A stretch of 11,867 nt of DNA from NORP309 sp045107085 (GTDB lineage Bacteria > Pseudomonadota > Gammaproteobacteria > Xanthomonadales > Marinicellaceae): the NCBI GenBank assembly GCA_045107085.1, contig JBGCFT010000156.1, positions 1 through 11,867 on the forward strand. Direction: 5' to 3'. Numbering within the stretch: position 1 is the first letter of the stretch; each line of letters opens with the position of its first letter. The notes under the pieces are model-generated. The model was not told where the DNA came from. It ran no database searches and saw nothing but the letters and a program-made list of their open reading frames with translations. The position numbers and the translations under genes are program-made. Below are positions 1-6,844 of the stretch, one piece after another.

Positions 1-1439
1 TTTCCTGTGGCATTGTAAGCCCAAGATTGAGGCATAAATCTGACTTTGTACTCTTGTTTTCCCCAATGAAAAAGGAGAATCTTAAGCAATTCGCCTGATT
101 CATCATAGGCGAAAATACGAAAATAACCACCACTACCTTTAAATTTATTGGGCATCATTTGAAATTTAGCTTGTAATTGCATGTTGTCTTTGTATTTAAT
201 GACTTGATAGTTTTCCATGTACTCATCGAAAGTCCAAGAACCATAACTTGCAGTGAAATGCATTAAACTTGTGTCATTGACAACCCGGTTATCAAACAAA
301 GGCACATTGTCTTTTTTGTAGCGAAAGCTGGAATGCCAACCGTCTAATCCTTGTTTGAACTCTCCATTTTTTAAATCTTCATGAATAGGTAATAATCCCT
401 CTTGAGTTCTTGCTCGCGGGTCTTCTGAGAAGCTAAACTCTGGAAATGTTTTTGGATAGGCTTTTTTAAATGGATGATTAATCTTACGGCCAATAATCTG
501 TACATCATCGCCTTTAACATGCACTTCAGAATAGAATCCCATGCGGTCAAAAGGACTGCCTTTTTCTCTGAATTTTGGAAATTCCTCACCAAAAGGCCGA
601 GGAAAAACAGGAGTAGGGGCCAAAATAAAATTGGTTCCTTTGTACTGTCTTGCGGTTTTTATTGAGGCTTTAATACCAATATGAACATGGCCAGAAAATA
701 CATATTTAACATTGTTATAGCGAGTGATGGTATCAAGCATTTGGTTTTTAAATTGCATAGGGAAATAAGTATAAAACTCCATCTGACTTAAACCTGTTGG
801 CAAAATATGGTAATGCATAAATAACATTGTTTGTTTGTCTTTGTTATTTTTTAATTCGTTATCAAGCCAATTTAACATCTCGATTTTTTCTTCTTTTTTA
901 AGATATTTTTCTTCTGCTTTTATGACAACAAAGTGCCAATTTCCGTAGTCAAATGAATAATTAAGCTTTCTGTAACCTGAGATGTTTTCTTGCATATTCA
1001 AGAATTTTGGATCATCATTGTAGCCATCGTGGTTACCATGAACTAAAACCGATGGTACTTTCATCTTAGCAACAATGCGTTGAAAGTTGTCAAAAGCATT
1101 TTGATAGGCGTCCCAGACTAAATCTCCACCCCAAACAACAAAATCGGGTTTTTGTTTGCCTTTTCTTTTGTTGGTTTCGGCCACAAACATTTCTAATAAA
1201 CTATTGAGTATTTTTAAGCCTTTTTTTTCAGTGTGTTGATCGCCCATTTGAGGATCAGCATTGATTAAAAACATGAAATTTTCTTTGTTACTAGATGGAG
1301 GAGCCCCTTTTTTAAAATAAACTTCTTTTTTTAAATCAATTTCTTTTTTTAAATTAACTTCTTTGGTTTGACTGATAACTGTAAGAGAAAAGCAACAGAG
1401 AAAAACTACTAATAGACTCTTTTTTGTGAATGAAATCAT
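1..1439 (-). CDS. Secreted calcineurin-like metallophosphoesterase, 3' end beyond window
   Basis: The frame is open from the ATG at 1439 to the left edge (about 479 codons), so the C-terminus is missing. Residues 1-23 are a Sec signal peptide (two Lys, a hydrophobic stretch, then VIS-Q), so the enzyme should act in the periplasm or outside. Three hexapeptide repeats (KEVNLK, KEIDLK, KEVYFK; residues 26-43) follow. The binuclear-metal motifs of the calcineurin-like family are present: D62-P-Q, GGD with D106, GNHD at 135-138, an MHYH segment, and GHVH at 250-253. The first motif has Gln where His is usual, as happens in some subfamilies. Beyond about residue 350, an NGEFKQGLDGW segment resembles the start of a carbohydrate-binding-like beta-sandwich. 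The substrate is unknown; a phosphoester on an envelope glycan would suit the neighbours, but this is inference. No strong Shine-Dalgarno precedes the ATG. It may be read through from the operon upstream (127 bp gap) or from its own promoter. Confidence 0.85.
   Translation of the reverse strand, partial: MISFTKKSLLVVFLCCFSLTVISQTKEVNLKKEIDLKKEVYFKKGAPPSSNKENFMFLINADPQMGDQHTEKKGLKILNSLLEMFVAETNKRKGKQKPDFVVWGGDLVWDAYQNAFDNFQRIVAKMKVPSVLVHGNHDGYNDDPKFLNMQENISGYRKLNYSFDYGNWHFVVIKAEEKYLKKEEKIEMLNWLDNELKNNKDKQTMLFMHYHILPTGLSQMEFYTYFPMQFKNQMLDTITRYNNVKYVFSGHVHIGIKASIKTARQYKGTNFILAPTPVFPRPFGEEFPKFREKGSPFDRMGFYSEVHVKGDDVQIIGRKINHPFKKAYPKTFPEFSFSEDPRARTQEGLLPIHEDLKNGEFKQGLDGWHSSFRYKKDNVPLFDNRVVNDTSLMHFTASYGSWTFDEYMENYQVIKYKDNMQLQAKFQMMPNKFKGSGGYFRIFAYDESGELLKILLFHWGKQEYKVRFMPQSWAYNATG
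1305..1358 (-). repeat. 18-bp tandem repeat coding for hexapeptide linker
   Basis: Two adjacent 18-bp units (1323-1340 and 1341-1358) share the core TTCTTTTTTTAAAT and differ at two positions near one end. A third, more diverged copy (1305-1322) matches at about 14 of 18 positions. On the coding strand they give KEVNLK, KEIDLK and KEVYFK just after the signal peptide of the phosphoesterase. The period is a multiple of three, so gain or loss of a unit would keep the frame. The role is probably a charged spacer between the export signal and the catalytic domain. Confidence 0.8.
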
Positions 1440-1567
1440 GAGTGGTAATAATGAAAATTAAGACAGATTAAATATTAACATAAATTTGAATATTGTTGAT
1501 GTTATAGAGGTTATATTCAAAATTTAATTCCAATTATTTTTTTTGGCATATATGCTAAGCTGTGAAA
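1440..1567. other. Intergenic gap, no gene
   Basis: This is 128 bp of very AT-rich sequence between two genes on the minus strand. No convincing factor-independent terminator was found: the palindrome GCATATATGC (1544-1553) has no U-tract on the downstream side of the minus-strand transcript. On the minus strand a TTGAAT and several AT-rich -10-like hexamers occur, but none has good spacing. Whether the phosphoesterase has its own promoter is left open. Confidence 0.5.
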
Positions 1568-3412
1568 TTAATCAATGCTAATACTTGAAATAAAAAGTCC
1601 CAATTTTCGGGTTTCTTCACTCAAGCCCATTTTTTTCATAGATGTGAGATTTTTTATTTTAATTTTGAGTTCTGTTAATTCTTTCTGTTTTACACTTGCT
1701 ACAGTAAGATTAAAATGAGTGATCATTTTTTCAAGGGTAATCATTTTTTGAGATGCTATTAGTTCATCATTAATGTACCATGAAAGCTGAAGTTCATTTT
1801 GTGCTGCTATTATTAATGGTTTATAGTGAATGGAAAAATCGACATCTGATGGTGTTGGTTTTTTTGATAAGTCTAACTTGAAAACCATTCTGATATCATC
1901 GCTTTCAGTCCAAGCACCTGAACCATCTTTTTCAGGAATACTAAAGCAAAATTTGGCACAATATTTTTCTCGGCCACTTTTAGTGATATAAAATGTTTCA
2001 GGAATCGATTCAGTTGGACATTTGTTGGTCACTAATCTCTCTAATGTCCAGCTTTTCGGATCTCGGTAATTTTTATCGACTTTAAATAAAGGAGCATCTG
2101 GTAAGTATTTTTTTGCTCCTGGTGTATTGTTTTTATAGGAGTAGAATAACCTGTTATCGTCAAATAAAAAATCAATTTTTTGGTCATGCACATCCTCATT
2201 TAACAACATATCATAGAGATTAATGAGTGAAACAGGAGTGTCAATGTCTTCAAAATTTTGTTTTTGATTGATGCCTTTAATCATAAAAAGAACACCTGAA
2301 GTATTGAGTTCATAATACGATGGAAATCCATGAATAGACATATCGGTCATAATGCGAGAACCATGATCTGAAGTGACCACAATTAATGATGAATCATAGA
2401 TTCCTAATTGTTTAAGCTTATTCATGTATTGTTTTAACATTTTTATGGCACATTGAGACTGTTTAAGCATGGCTTGCTCAAGGGATTGAAGCGTTTCAAT
2501 TTTTTCACATTGACTGTTATAAACAAATTCAGGATGAGGCAACAAAACATGAATGATTTTGAATCGATTTATATTATCAGAAACTTGGGCATTCTCAGTC
2601 ATTAAATTCAACATATATGCGCCTTTTTCAGAGGGAGAACTAGGAATATTATGTTGATTGGCATAATTTTTAGAAAACTTCCATAAGCCTTGATTATAGA
2701 TATTAGATTTAAAAAATTGAGGTGAGATACGAAACAAGGAAAAATCTAATAACTGTAAACCATAAAACCTATTAACGCTTTGAATTGCCAGATGTGAGCC
2801 TGATAAAAATCGTTTGGTGTAGATGTTTCTGAGTCTATATATTGAAACCATGCTTGATTCGTAACCTTTCTTATCAAGCTCATGAGGAAGAGAGTTTTTT
2901 GCAGCGATATTTTTTAAAAAAGTATTTCTTTGCATATTCTCAGGGATCATTTGGCCAGTCATAACCGAGGATAAACTGGCTGCTGTCGCAGGATAATTAC
3001 TGATGGCATCTATGTAATTAACAAAACCATTAAAGTCATCGACTACGCTTGGATCAAGCTCTCGTATTTGCTCAAAATAATCTGCACCAAAAGTATCTAG
3101 TATGATATAAATAATGTTTTTATTAGAAGAGTAATTATAAAATTCAGGTTCTACTGTCTGACTGATTTTTTTCTTAGTTGGCTCAATGAATAGATTATAA
3201 GAAATGAATGAAGTTTGCCCCAATGCAATAATTATCAAAATGAATGGTAATTGCTTATTGATCGATTTTTGAAAGTATAAAGCAGCCATGATTGCCACTA
3301 TAAAAATTATCATTTCATTTATTCTTCTACTCTGGTGGCTATTAAAATCAATAGCAGACCCATCCAATACACCGTAACTATCCGAAAACAAATCACCTTG
3401 TAACCAAATCAA
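1568..3412 (-). CDS. Sulfatase-fold membrane phosphotransferase (LTA synthase/OpgB-like), N-terminally truncated as read
   Basis: This 614-codon open frame belongs to the alkaline phosphatase/sulfatase superfamily branch that transfers phosphoglycerol or phosphoethanolamine outside the inner membrane. Residues counted from the TTG at 3412 show two membrane segments (about 34-47 and 56-72), then ILDTFGAD with metal ligand D106. The likely nucleophile is T143 in NYPATAAS, followed by the HxxLPHP segment (H293) and VTSDHG with D349 and H350. After about residue 450 a beta-rich tail ends in LGLSEETRKLGL, like the C-terminal domain of some phosphoglycerol transferases. The start is doubtful. TTG at 3412 has no Shine-Dalgarno and falls just before WLQGDLF, which in relatives lies inside a membrane helix. 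ATG at 3313 is an alternative. The same frame continues upstream to 3661 through two stop codons and encodes the missing membrane helices. It is last in its operon. Either the gene is decaying at its 5' end, or a shortened catalytic protein is made. Confidence 0.7.
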   Translation of the reverse strand: MIWLQGDLFSDSYGVLDGSAIDFNSHQSRRINEMIIFIVAIMAALYFQKSINKQLPFILIIIALGQTSFISYNLFIEPTKKKISQTVEPEFYNYSSNKNIIYIILDTFGADYFEQIRELDPSVVDDFNGFVNYIDAISNYPATAASLSSVMTGQMIPENMQRNTFLKNIAAKNSLPHELDKKGYESSMVSIYRLRNIYTKRFLSGSHLAIQSVNRFYGLQLLDFSLFRISPQFFKSNIYNQGLWKFSKNYANQHNIPSSPSEKGAYMLNLMTENAQVSDNINRFKIIHVLLPHPEFVYNSQCEKIETLQSLEQAMLKQSQCAIKMLKQYMNKLKQLGIYDSSLIVVTSDHGSRIMTDMSIHGFPSYYELNTSGVLFMIKGINQKQNFEDIDTPVSLINLYDMLLNEDVHDQKIDFLFDDNRLFYSYKNNTPGAKKYLPDAPLFKVDKNYRDPKSWTLERLVTNKCPTESIPETFYITKSGREKYCAKFCFSIPEKDGSGAWTESDDIRMVFKLDLSKKPTPSDVDFSIHYKPLIIAAQNELQLSWYINDELIASQKMITLEKMITHFNLTVASVKQKELTELKIKIKNLTSMKKMGLSEETRKLGLFISSISID

Positions 3413-3661
3413 TAAGGCACAGATCTAGATCACTGATGTGATATATTTTAAAATATTGATTGGCAAAAAAATTTATAAAAACCAAAGACATGCTGCTATG
3501 ACTAGACCCGATAATAAAACTGGATAAATTAAATTGATAAAGTAATCTGGATACGCATCAACATTTGCAAAATAAATTAAATGGGGAAGGTATGTTGTTA
3601 TGGTTATAACCAAGAGCAACAATCCTGGGGTAATGGTTTTTGATTTATTTTGAATGCTAAA
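3413..3661 (-). pseudogene. 5' membrane domain of the sulfatase-fold gene, broken by two in-frame stops
   Basis: This stretch is in the same reading frame as the 614-codon ORF and directly extends it. Translation from 3661 gives a hydrophobic segment (TPGLLLLVITITTYL), a loop with IYFANVDAYPDYF, a second hydrophobic segment (PVLLSGLVIAACLWFL), a TAA at 3475-3473, then IFLPINILKYITSVI, a TAG at 3427-3425, then ICALLIWLQGDLF. Ignoring the two stops, this is the multi-helix N-terminus expected for LtaS-type enzymes, which have five helices, joined without a gap to the conserved WLQG...YGVLDG region. Each stop is one T-to-A change from a Leu codon (TTA to TAA, TTG to TAG). No ATG or GTG opens the segment. 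ATT at 3655 is a possible decayed start, and TTG codons occur inside the first helix. This looks like recent pseudogenisation of the 5' end, though recoding or sequence error is not excluded. Confidence 0.65.
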
Positions 3662-3664
3662 TTA

Positions 3665-4801
3665 TTATCTCTGGGCTATTTTTTGTTGTATTAAACTGAT
3701 TAAATTTGTCACCGTCCAATACATGACCATAGCTGCAGGAAAAGGATAAAATAAGATTAAGAAACTGGCAGACATGAGGTAAAGTTTCAATCTTTGCTTT
3801 TTAAGATCGGCATTTGATGCATGCTTATCTTTGTGAAGCAGAGTGGCGCTCAAAGTCACAAATGTCATAGTTAAAGGCATTAAATTTAAATAACTTCCCA
3901 AAAATGGTATTGAAAAGCCAAGTGGAATTAACATATCTGGTTGGCTCAAATCGTTAAACCAGAGAAAAGGTTGGTTAATCAGCTGTGGCATTTCACCTAA
4001 AGTATTAAATAACGCTATTAAAATAGGAATTTGAATAAAAAAACTCAACATGGGTTTTAATGTGAAAAATGGCGATACACCTAATTCTTTGTGAGCTTTC
4101 ATAGCATAGTGATGGGCTTTTTCACCTTTGTACTTACTTTTAATTTCAGCTAATTTTGGTTGTAATTGACTATTAATTTTGGAGACGTTTTGTTGGGTTT
4201 TTGCTGTCAAAATTGAAACGGGCCATAGCACTAATTTAATGATGATTGCAAACAAAATAACACAGAAACCCCAGCTCAGAGTGGTTGTGTCTTTTATTAA
4301 AATCAATAATGATTCAAACAATCTAGAAAGTACTGCAAAGGGTTTCCACAAATGATTATAGCGAATTTGATTCAATTCTGGAGCAATGTCATTTAGTTGC
4401 GATTTATCAACAATGCGTGTTAGTGGATTCATCTGTGTTGATGAAATGACTATTTTTTGATCACTATCAAAATTGATTTCCGCATCTTTTGATTGTATTA
4501 ATAGTACATTAAAGCGCCCCGTAATTGCCAACCATTGATCGTTGGTCAAATTTATTGCTGAGTTTTGGGTCCTGTTCAATGTCTGAATTTGCTCTTCATC
4601 CACAACATAATATTGAACTTGATTTAAATAGATGGCCAAACCATTGAAACCGTAAGTATCTTTGACTTGTGTTTCGATGATGGCGTTTAATTTTGAAGCG
4701 TTGTTTAAATCAAAATTGAAAGAGGCAGCATGACTGATACTAACTTGCATGATCAAGTACATAAAAACAAACGCAAAGAATTTATTGATTAACAATTTCA
4801 T
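3665..4801 (-). CDS. YidC/Oxa1-family membrane insertase paralogue
   Basis: The 378-residue product inserts or folds membrane proteins in the inner membrane. I chose the ATG at 4801 rather than the one at 4858 because it begins a clean signal-anchor (KLLINKFFAFVFMYLIM...SHA) and overlaps the upstream gene by only 20 bp. Residues 27-150 form a short periplasmic domain, well below the size of the E. coli YidC P1 domain (548 residues in total). The conserved core follows: SWGFCVILFAIIIK...WPVS (about 176-196), the cytoplasmic hairpin QLQPKLAEIKSKY, FIQIPILIALFNTL (255-268), a helix near 306-322, and FYPFPAAMVMYWTVTNLISLIQQKI at the end. The conserved Arg of the first core helix (R366 in E. coli) is Lys189 here. 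The canonical yidC sits beside rpmH, rnpA and mnmE, none of which is here. This is therefore probably a second copy dedicated to this glycan locus, perhaps to its membrane enzymes or the small neighbour protein (inference). Confidence 0.85.
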   Translation of the reverse strand: MKLLINKFFAFVFMYLIMQVSISHAASFNFDLNNASKLNAIIETQVKDTYGFNGLAIYLNQVQYYVVDEEQIQTLNRTQNSAINLTNDQWLAITGRFNVLLIQSKDAEINFDSDQKIVISSTQMNPLTRIVDKSQLNDIAPELNQIRYNHLWKPFAVLSRLFESLLILIKDTTTLSWGFCVILFAIIIKLVLWPVSILTAKTQQNVSKINSQLQPKLAEIKSKYKGEKAHHYAMKAHKELGVSPFFTLKPMLSFFIQIPILIALFNTLGEMPQLINQPFLWFNDLSQPDMLIPLGFSIPFLGSYLNLMPLTMTFVTLSATLLHKDKHASNADLKKQRLKLYLMSASFLILFYPFPAAMVMYWTVTNLISLIQQKIAQR

Positions 4802-5897
4802 ACAGAAATTTTGCACCAGTCTGAGCGGATTTCGAGGGTGAATAAATACCATGATCAAAAGTAGTGTTTTTGTATTGCTTCAGGGTAGATTCCAAATGAG
4901 TACCAATGTTTTCAATATCATTAATTGCAACAACTGTGCCAATTTTTTCTCGAATACTTACTTCAAATGGTTCGATAGCAATGTCTTGATAATCCGGATT
5001 GTTAATTTTGCGGGGCACATCAATAAAAAGCACAGGTTTATTCAGCCCAAAGGCATAGTCCAAAGCGGCTCCTGACCAATCACAAACCATAATGTCTGAT
5101 TGATGTAATGAATCTTGTCCTGCAACATTGTTTTCATAATGAAATAATGGGTTATCTTTGTGTTTATTGACGATGGTCTTTATTTTTTCATGAGAAAATT
5201 TAAGGGTTTGAGGATGTGGCCGCAAAGTTAATTGAAAGCCATGATCCAGTATTCTATCAACGACTTGGGAACCCATGAGCTCTATGATTGAATTGTCTCC
5301 CCATGAAGGTGCCAGTAATACATGTTTGGGAGAATTGTTTGGCTTTTTCGAACCTTTGGCTTGCTCAATTATGGCATCTAATCGTTCATATCCGTGTTCA
5401 TAAAGGTCTTTTTTCTTGAGGTTGAAGTGTGATTCTAACGCCCTTATTTCCTTTTTATGGTGATCAGCAGCACAAAAAATACTGTCATAATGATCTAAAG
5501 CTCCTGGACGATAGACCATATGTAAACTTACTAAGGAATGCTGTGTGTAAACATAGTGAACCTTATTTTTAGAACGTTTTACTTGATATTGATTGATATC
5601 AGGCATGGTCATGACCATTACATCTGTGTCTATGTTTTCAAAAAACCAATTGCGCACCCATCCCTCGTCAATTAAAAAACTGTGCAAGTTTTCATGTTTA
5701 ACATAAAGTCCAGGGTCATTCTTGTTGGAGCTGACATAGCAAATTGGTAAATCATAATCTTGTAATAGACTGTTCAACATTCCTTTAAGATGTACCCAGT
5801 AATTTTTACCTTCAGAATAAAATACTAAACGTTTTTTGCTTTTATCTAATTGGTTATAGGCGATAACGTTTTTTATGTGTTGAAAAAATTGCAACAT
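4782..5897 (-). CDS. TagB/TagF-type CDP-glycerol glycerophosphotransferase-like protein
   Basis: This 371-residue cytoplasmic protein has the GT-B-like glycerophosphotransferase fold of wall teichoic acid enzymes TagB and TagF. Visible signatures are YTQH (117-120, the region of the N-terminal catalytic His), LLAPSWGDNS (194-203, matching the APTWRD-type motif), TLRPHPQ (224-230) and SDIMVCDWSGAALDYAFG (267-284), the nucleotide-glycerol binding region. The family moves glycerol-phosphate, or another polyol-phosphate, from a CDP donor to a lipid-linked sugar or growing polymer. There is no long N-terminal extension or signal peptide. Its start overlaps the methyltransferase stop by one base, and its end overlaps the insertase start by 20 bp, so all three should be translationally coupled. 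No CDP-glycerol synthase (TagD-like) is present, so donor identity is unknown. In Gram-negatives such proteins occur in capsule and O-antigen loci, which fits here. Confidence 0.82.
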   Translation of the reverse strand: MLQFFQHIKNVIAYNQLDKSKKRLVFYSEGKNYWVHLKGMLNSLLQDYDLPICYVSSNKNDPGLYVKHENLHSFLIDEGWVRNWFFENIDTDVMVMTMPDINQYQVKRSKNKVHYVYTQHSLVSLHMVYRPGALDHYDSIFCAADHHKKEIRALESHFNLKKKDLYEHGYERLDAIIEQAKGSKKPNNSPKHVLLAPSWGDNSIIELMGSQVVDRILDHGFQLTLRPHPQTLKFSHEKIKTIVNKHKDNPLFHYENNVAGQDSLHQSDIMVCDWSGAALDYAFGLNKPVLFIDVPRKINNPDYQDIAIEPFEVSIREKIGTVVAINDIENIGTHLESTLKQYKNTTFDHGIYSPSKSAQTGAKFLYEIVNQ

Positions 5898-6550
5898 TAT
5901 AATTTTTTAGCAATTATCCTAATGACAAAAGGATCCTCTTCTTTATACTTTGCCATGCCTTGGCCTAAGTGACTGTAATGGATGGCATAGTCTAGATTCT
6001 TAATTTTATTTTTAAATGCATCAGAATCTACATACCTTCTGTAATGACCTCCAAAATGTTTATCTAAACAAGCATCTTCTTGAGATCTAAATTCAAAATA
6101 AACAAATTCGCCTTGCTGCATAGTCTGAGACAGAATCTGCAAAAATTTGTCTTCTTGTACTTCGTCTAAAGAATGCATAACAAATCTCGAATAAAAAATT
6201 ATTGTACGCTCTTTGGATTGTGTTCTTGCTACCTGAATTGTTTTTTCAACATCATTTTTTTCAGTTAAATCCCCTTGAATAAATGTTGCATGATCAATTT
6301 GCATTATTTCAGATTGTTTATCACAACTGAGTATTGCTTGATGAGATAAATCCATGGCCACAGTGATGTGTCCTTGTGAGGCGAAATATAATGCGTCTCG
6401 ACCATTTCCGCTTCCGAGTTCAACTACCACTGCATTTGTAGGAACTTCTGTTAAAACGCAGACACAAAATTGAGAAGGTGTATGTTTAAAATTAGATTGA
6501 TAGAAGTTATTCCAATAATCCACATTGTCTTCAATGTCTTTAATTTCCAT
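5897..6550 (-). CDS. Class I SAM-dependent methyltransferase
   Basis: The protein has 217 residues. The SAM-binding motif I is VVELGSGNGRDAL (42-54), followed by the strand-2 acidic residue in VAMD67 and FIQGDLT (90-96) near the adenine. YSRFVMHSLDE (120-130) corresponds to motif IV/post-motif and FEFRS to the later strand. The distinctive C-terminus (HFGGHYRRYVD, later GQGMAKYKEEDPFVIRII) differs from small-molecule methyltransferases. From memory it resembles methyltransferases found next to or fused with glycerophosphotransferase-like proteins in surface polysaccharide loci. The acceptor is unknown; methylation of a glycan or of a terminal phosphate is a reasonable guess. The ATG at 6550 follows the small-protein stop by 8 bp, and a purine-rich GAAGAG lies upstream. 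Its stop overlaps the next gene's ATG by one base (TAATG). Confidence 0.85.
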   Translation of the reverse strand: MEIKDIEDNVDYWNNFYQSNFKHTPSQFCVCVLTEVPTNAVVVELGSGNGRDALYFASQGHITVAMDLSHQAILSCDKQSEIMQIDHATFIQGDLTEKNDVEKTIQVARTQSKERTIIFYSRFVMHSLDEVQEDKFLQILSQTMQQGEFVYFEFRSQEDACLDKHFGGHYRRYVDSDAFKNKIKNLDYAIHYSHLGQGMAKYKEEDPFVIRIIAKKL

Positions 6551-6558
6551 AGATTATT

Positions 6559-6756
6559 CTACTCTTCATCTTCGTCTTCAAACTTATTTTTTTTACCTGT
6601 AAAAAAAGATTTGATTTTATACCAGTATGTTTTAATGGTGACTCCAATGGCAACGATAGCACCAATGATAGCCGACATAATGGCACTTCCAGAACCTGGA
6701 TCTATGTAGGCATGAGCCATAAAAGGCATTAACAACAGAAACAAAAAAAGCTTCAT
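6559..6756 (-). CDS. Small IDPGSGS-motif membrane/secreted protein
   Basis: I place the start at the ATG at 6756 (65 residues). It is preceded at 7 bp by GGA and leaves a leader of about 24 nt from the predicted promoter, whereas the ATG at 6771 would leave only about 9 nt. Residues 1-16 form a signal peptide ending MAHA-Y. The mature N-terminus begins YIDPGSGSA, followed by a small-residue-rich membrane helix (about 23-45, AIIGAIVAIGVTIKTYW), a basic stretch (KIKSFFTGKK) and an acidic tail (EDEDEE). Proteins with YIDPGxGS and this layout recur next to polysaccharide genes in many proteobacteria, but I know of no established function. As first gene of the operon it should be the most strongly expressed. 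It could be a membrane partner of the glycan enzymes or a client of the neighbouring insertase (inference). Confidence 0.8.
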   Translation of the reverse strand: MKLFLFLLLMPFMAHAYIDPGSGSAIMSAIIGAIVAIGVTIKTYWYKIKSFFTGKKNKFEDEDEE

Positions 6757-6781
6757 TAATAATTCCATCAATTAAAGTAGC

Positions 6782-6809
6782 TAGACATTTTAATGTTTAT
6801 CCCTATAAT
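6782..6809 (+). promoter_or_regulatory. Predicted sigma70 promoter for the ubiA-dprE1-dprE2-like operon
   Basis: The -35 is TAGACA (6782-6787), the spacer is 16 bp and the -10 is the consensus TATAAT (6804-6809). Initiation is expected near 6815-6817. This is only about 24 nt before the ATG at 6841 and just before an ATG at 6818. The -35 overlaps the -10 of the divergent minus-strand promoter. Confidence 0.68.
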
Positions 6810-6815
6810 TTACAA
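6787..6815 (-). promoter_or_regulatory. Predicted sigma70 promoter for the minus-strand glycan operon
   Basis: On the minus strand there is a -35 TTGTAA (6815-6810), a 17-bp spacer and a -10 TAAAAT (6792-6787). Transcription should begin near 6780. That places the small-protein ATG at 6756 about 24 nt downstream, with a GGA in the ribosome-binding position. The elements interleave with those of the opposing promoter, so the two cannot be fully occupied at once. Confidence 0.6.
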
Positions 6816-6817
6816 AT

Positions 6818-6844
6818 ATGAAGACAAATGATAGTCATATATGA
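6818..6844 (+). other. Eight-codon leader ORF ending on the downstream start codon
   Basis: ATG at 6818 opens MKTNDSHI and stops with TGA at 6842-6844, which overlaps the ATG at 6841 (ATGA). The predicted transcription start lies 1-3 nt before 6818, so this ORF would be almost leaderless. The main ATG at 6841 has no good Shine-Dalgarno, so terminating ribosomes could reinitiate there. An ORF this short can arise by chance. Confidence 0.3.

Noticed and set aside
371..665. Short ORFs on both strands at the left end
   Set aside because: They lie inside the phosphoesterase gene in other frames, with no domain, signal or ribosome-binding support.
1544..1553. Palindrome GCATATATGC as a terminator
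   Set aside because: The stem is AT-only in its centre and the T-run is on the wrong side for the minus-strand transcript; no plus-strand gene ends there.
3422..3431. Palindrome GATCTAGATC as an operator
   Set aside because: It lies inside the interrupted coding frame and holds the TAG stop. A 10-bp palindrome of common tetramers is weak evidence for a binding site.
3390..3495. Alternative minus-strand frame (ATG then SLVFINFFANQYFKIYH...) across the interrupted region
   Set aside because: Open for only about 30 codons and needing two compensating frameshifts to join the sulfatase-fold gene. The unshifted frame with two stops gives a better membrane-helix pattern and an exact join to WLQGDLF.
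4802..4858. Upstream ATG at 4858 for the YidC-like gene
   Set aside because: It would add 19 residues before a clean signal-anchor and lengthen the overlap with the glycerophosphotransferase gene. The ATG at 4801 gives a normal signal peptide start.
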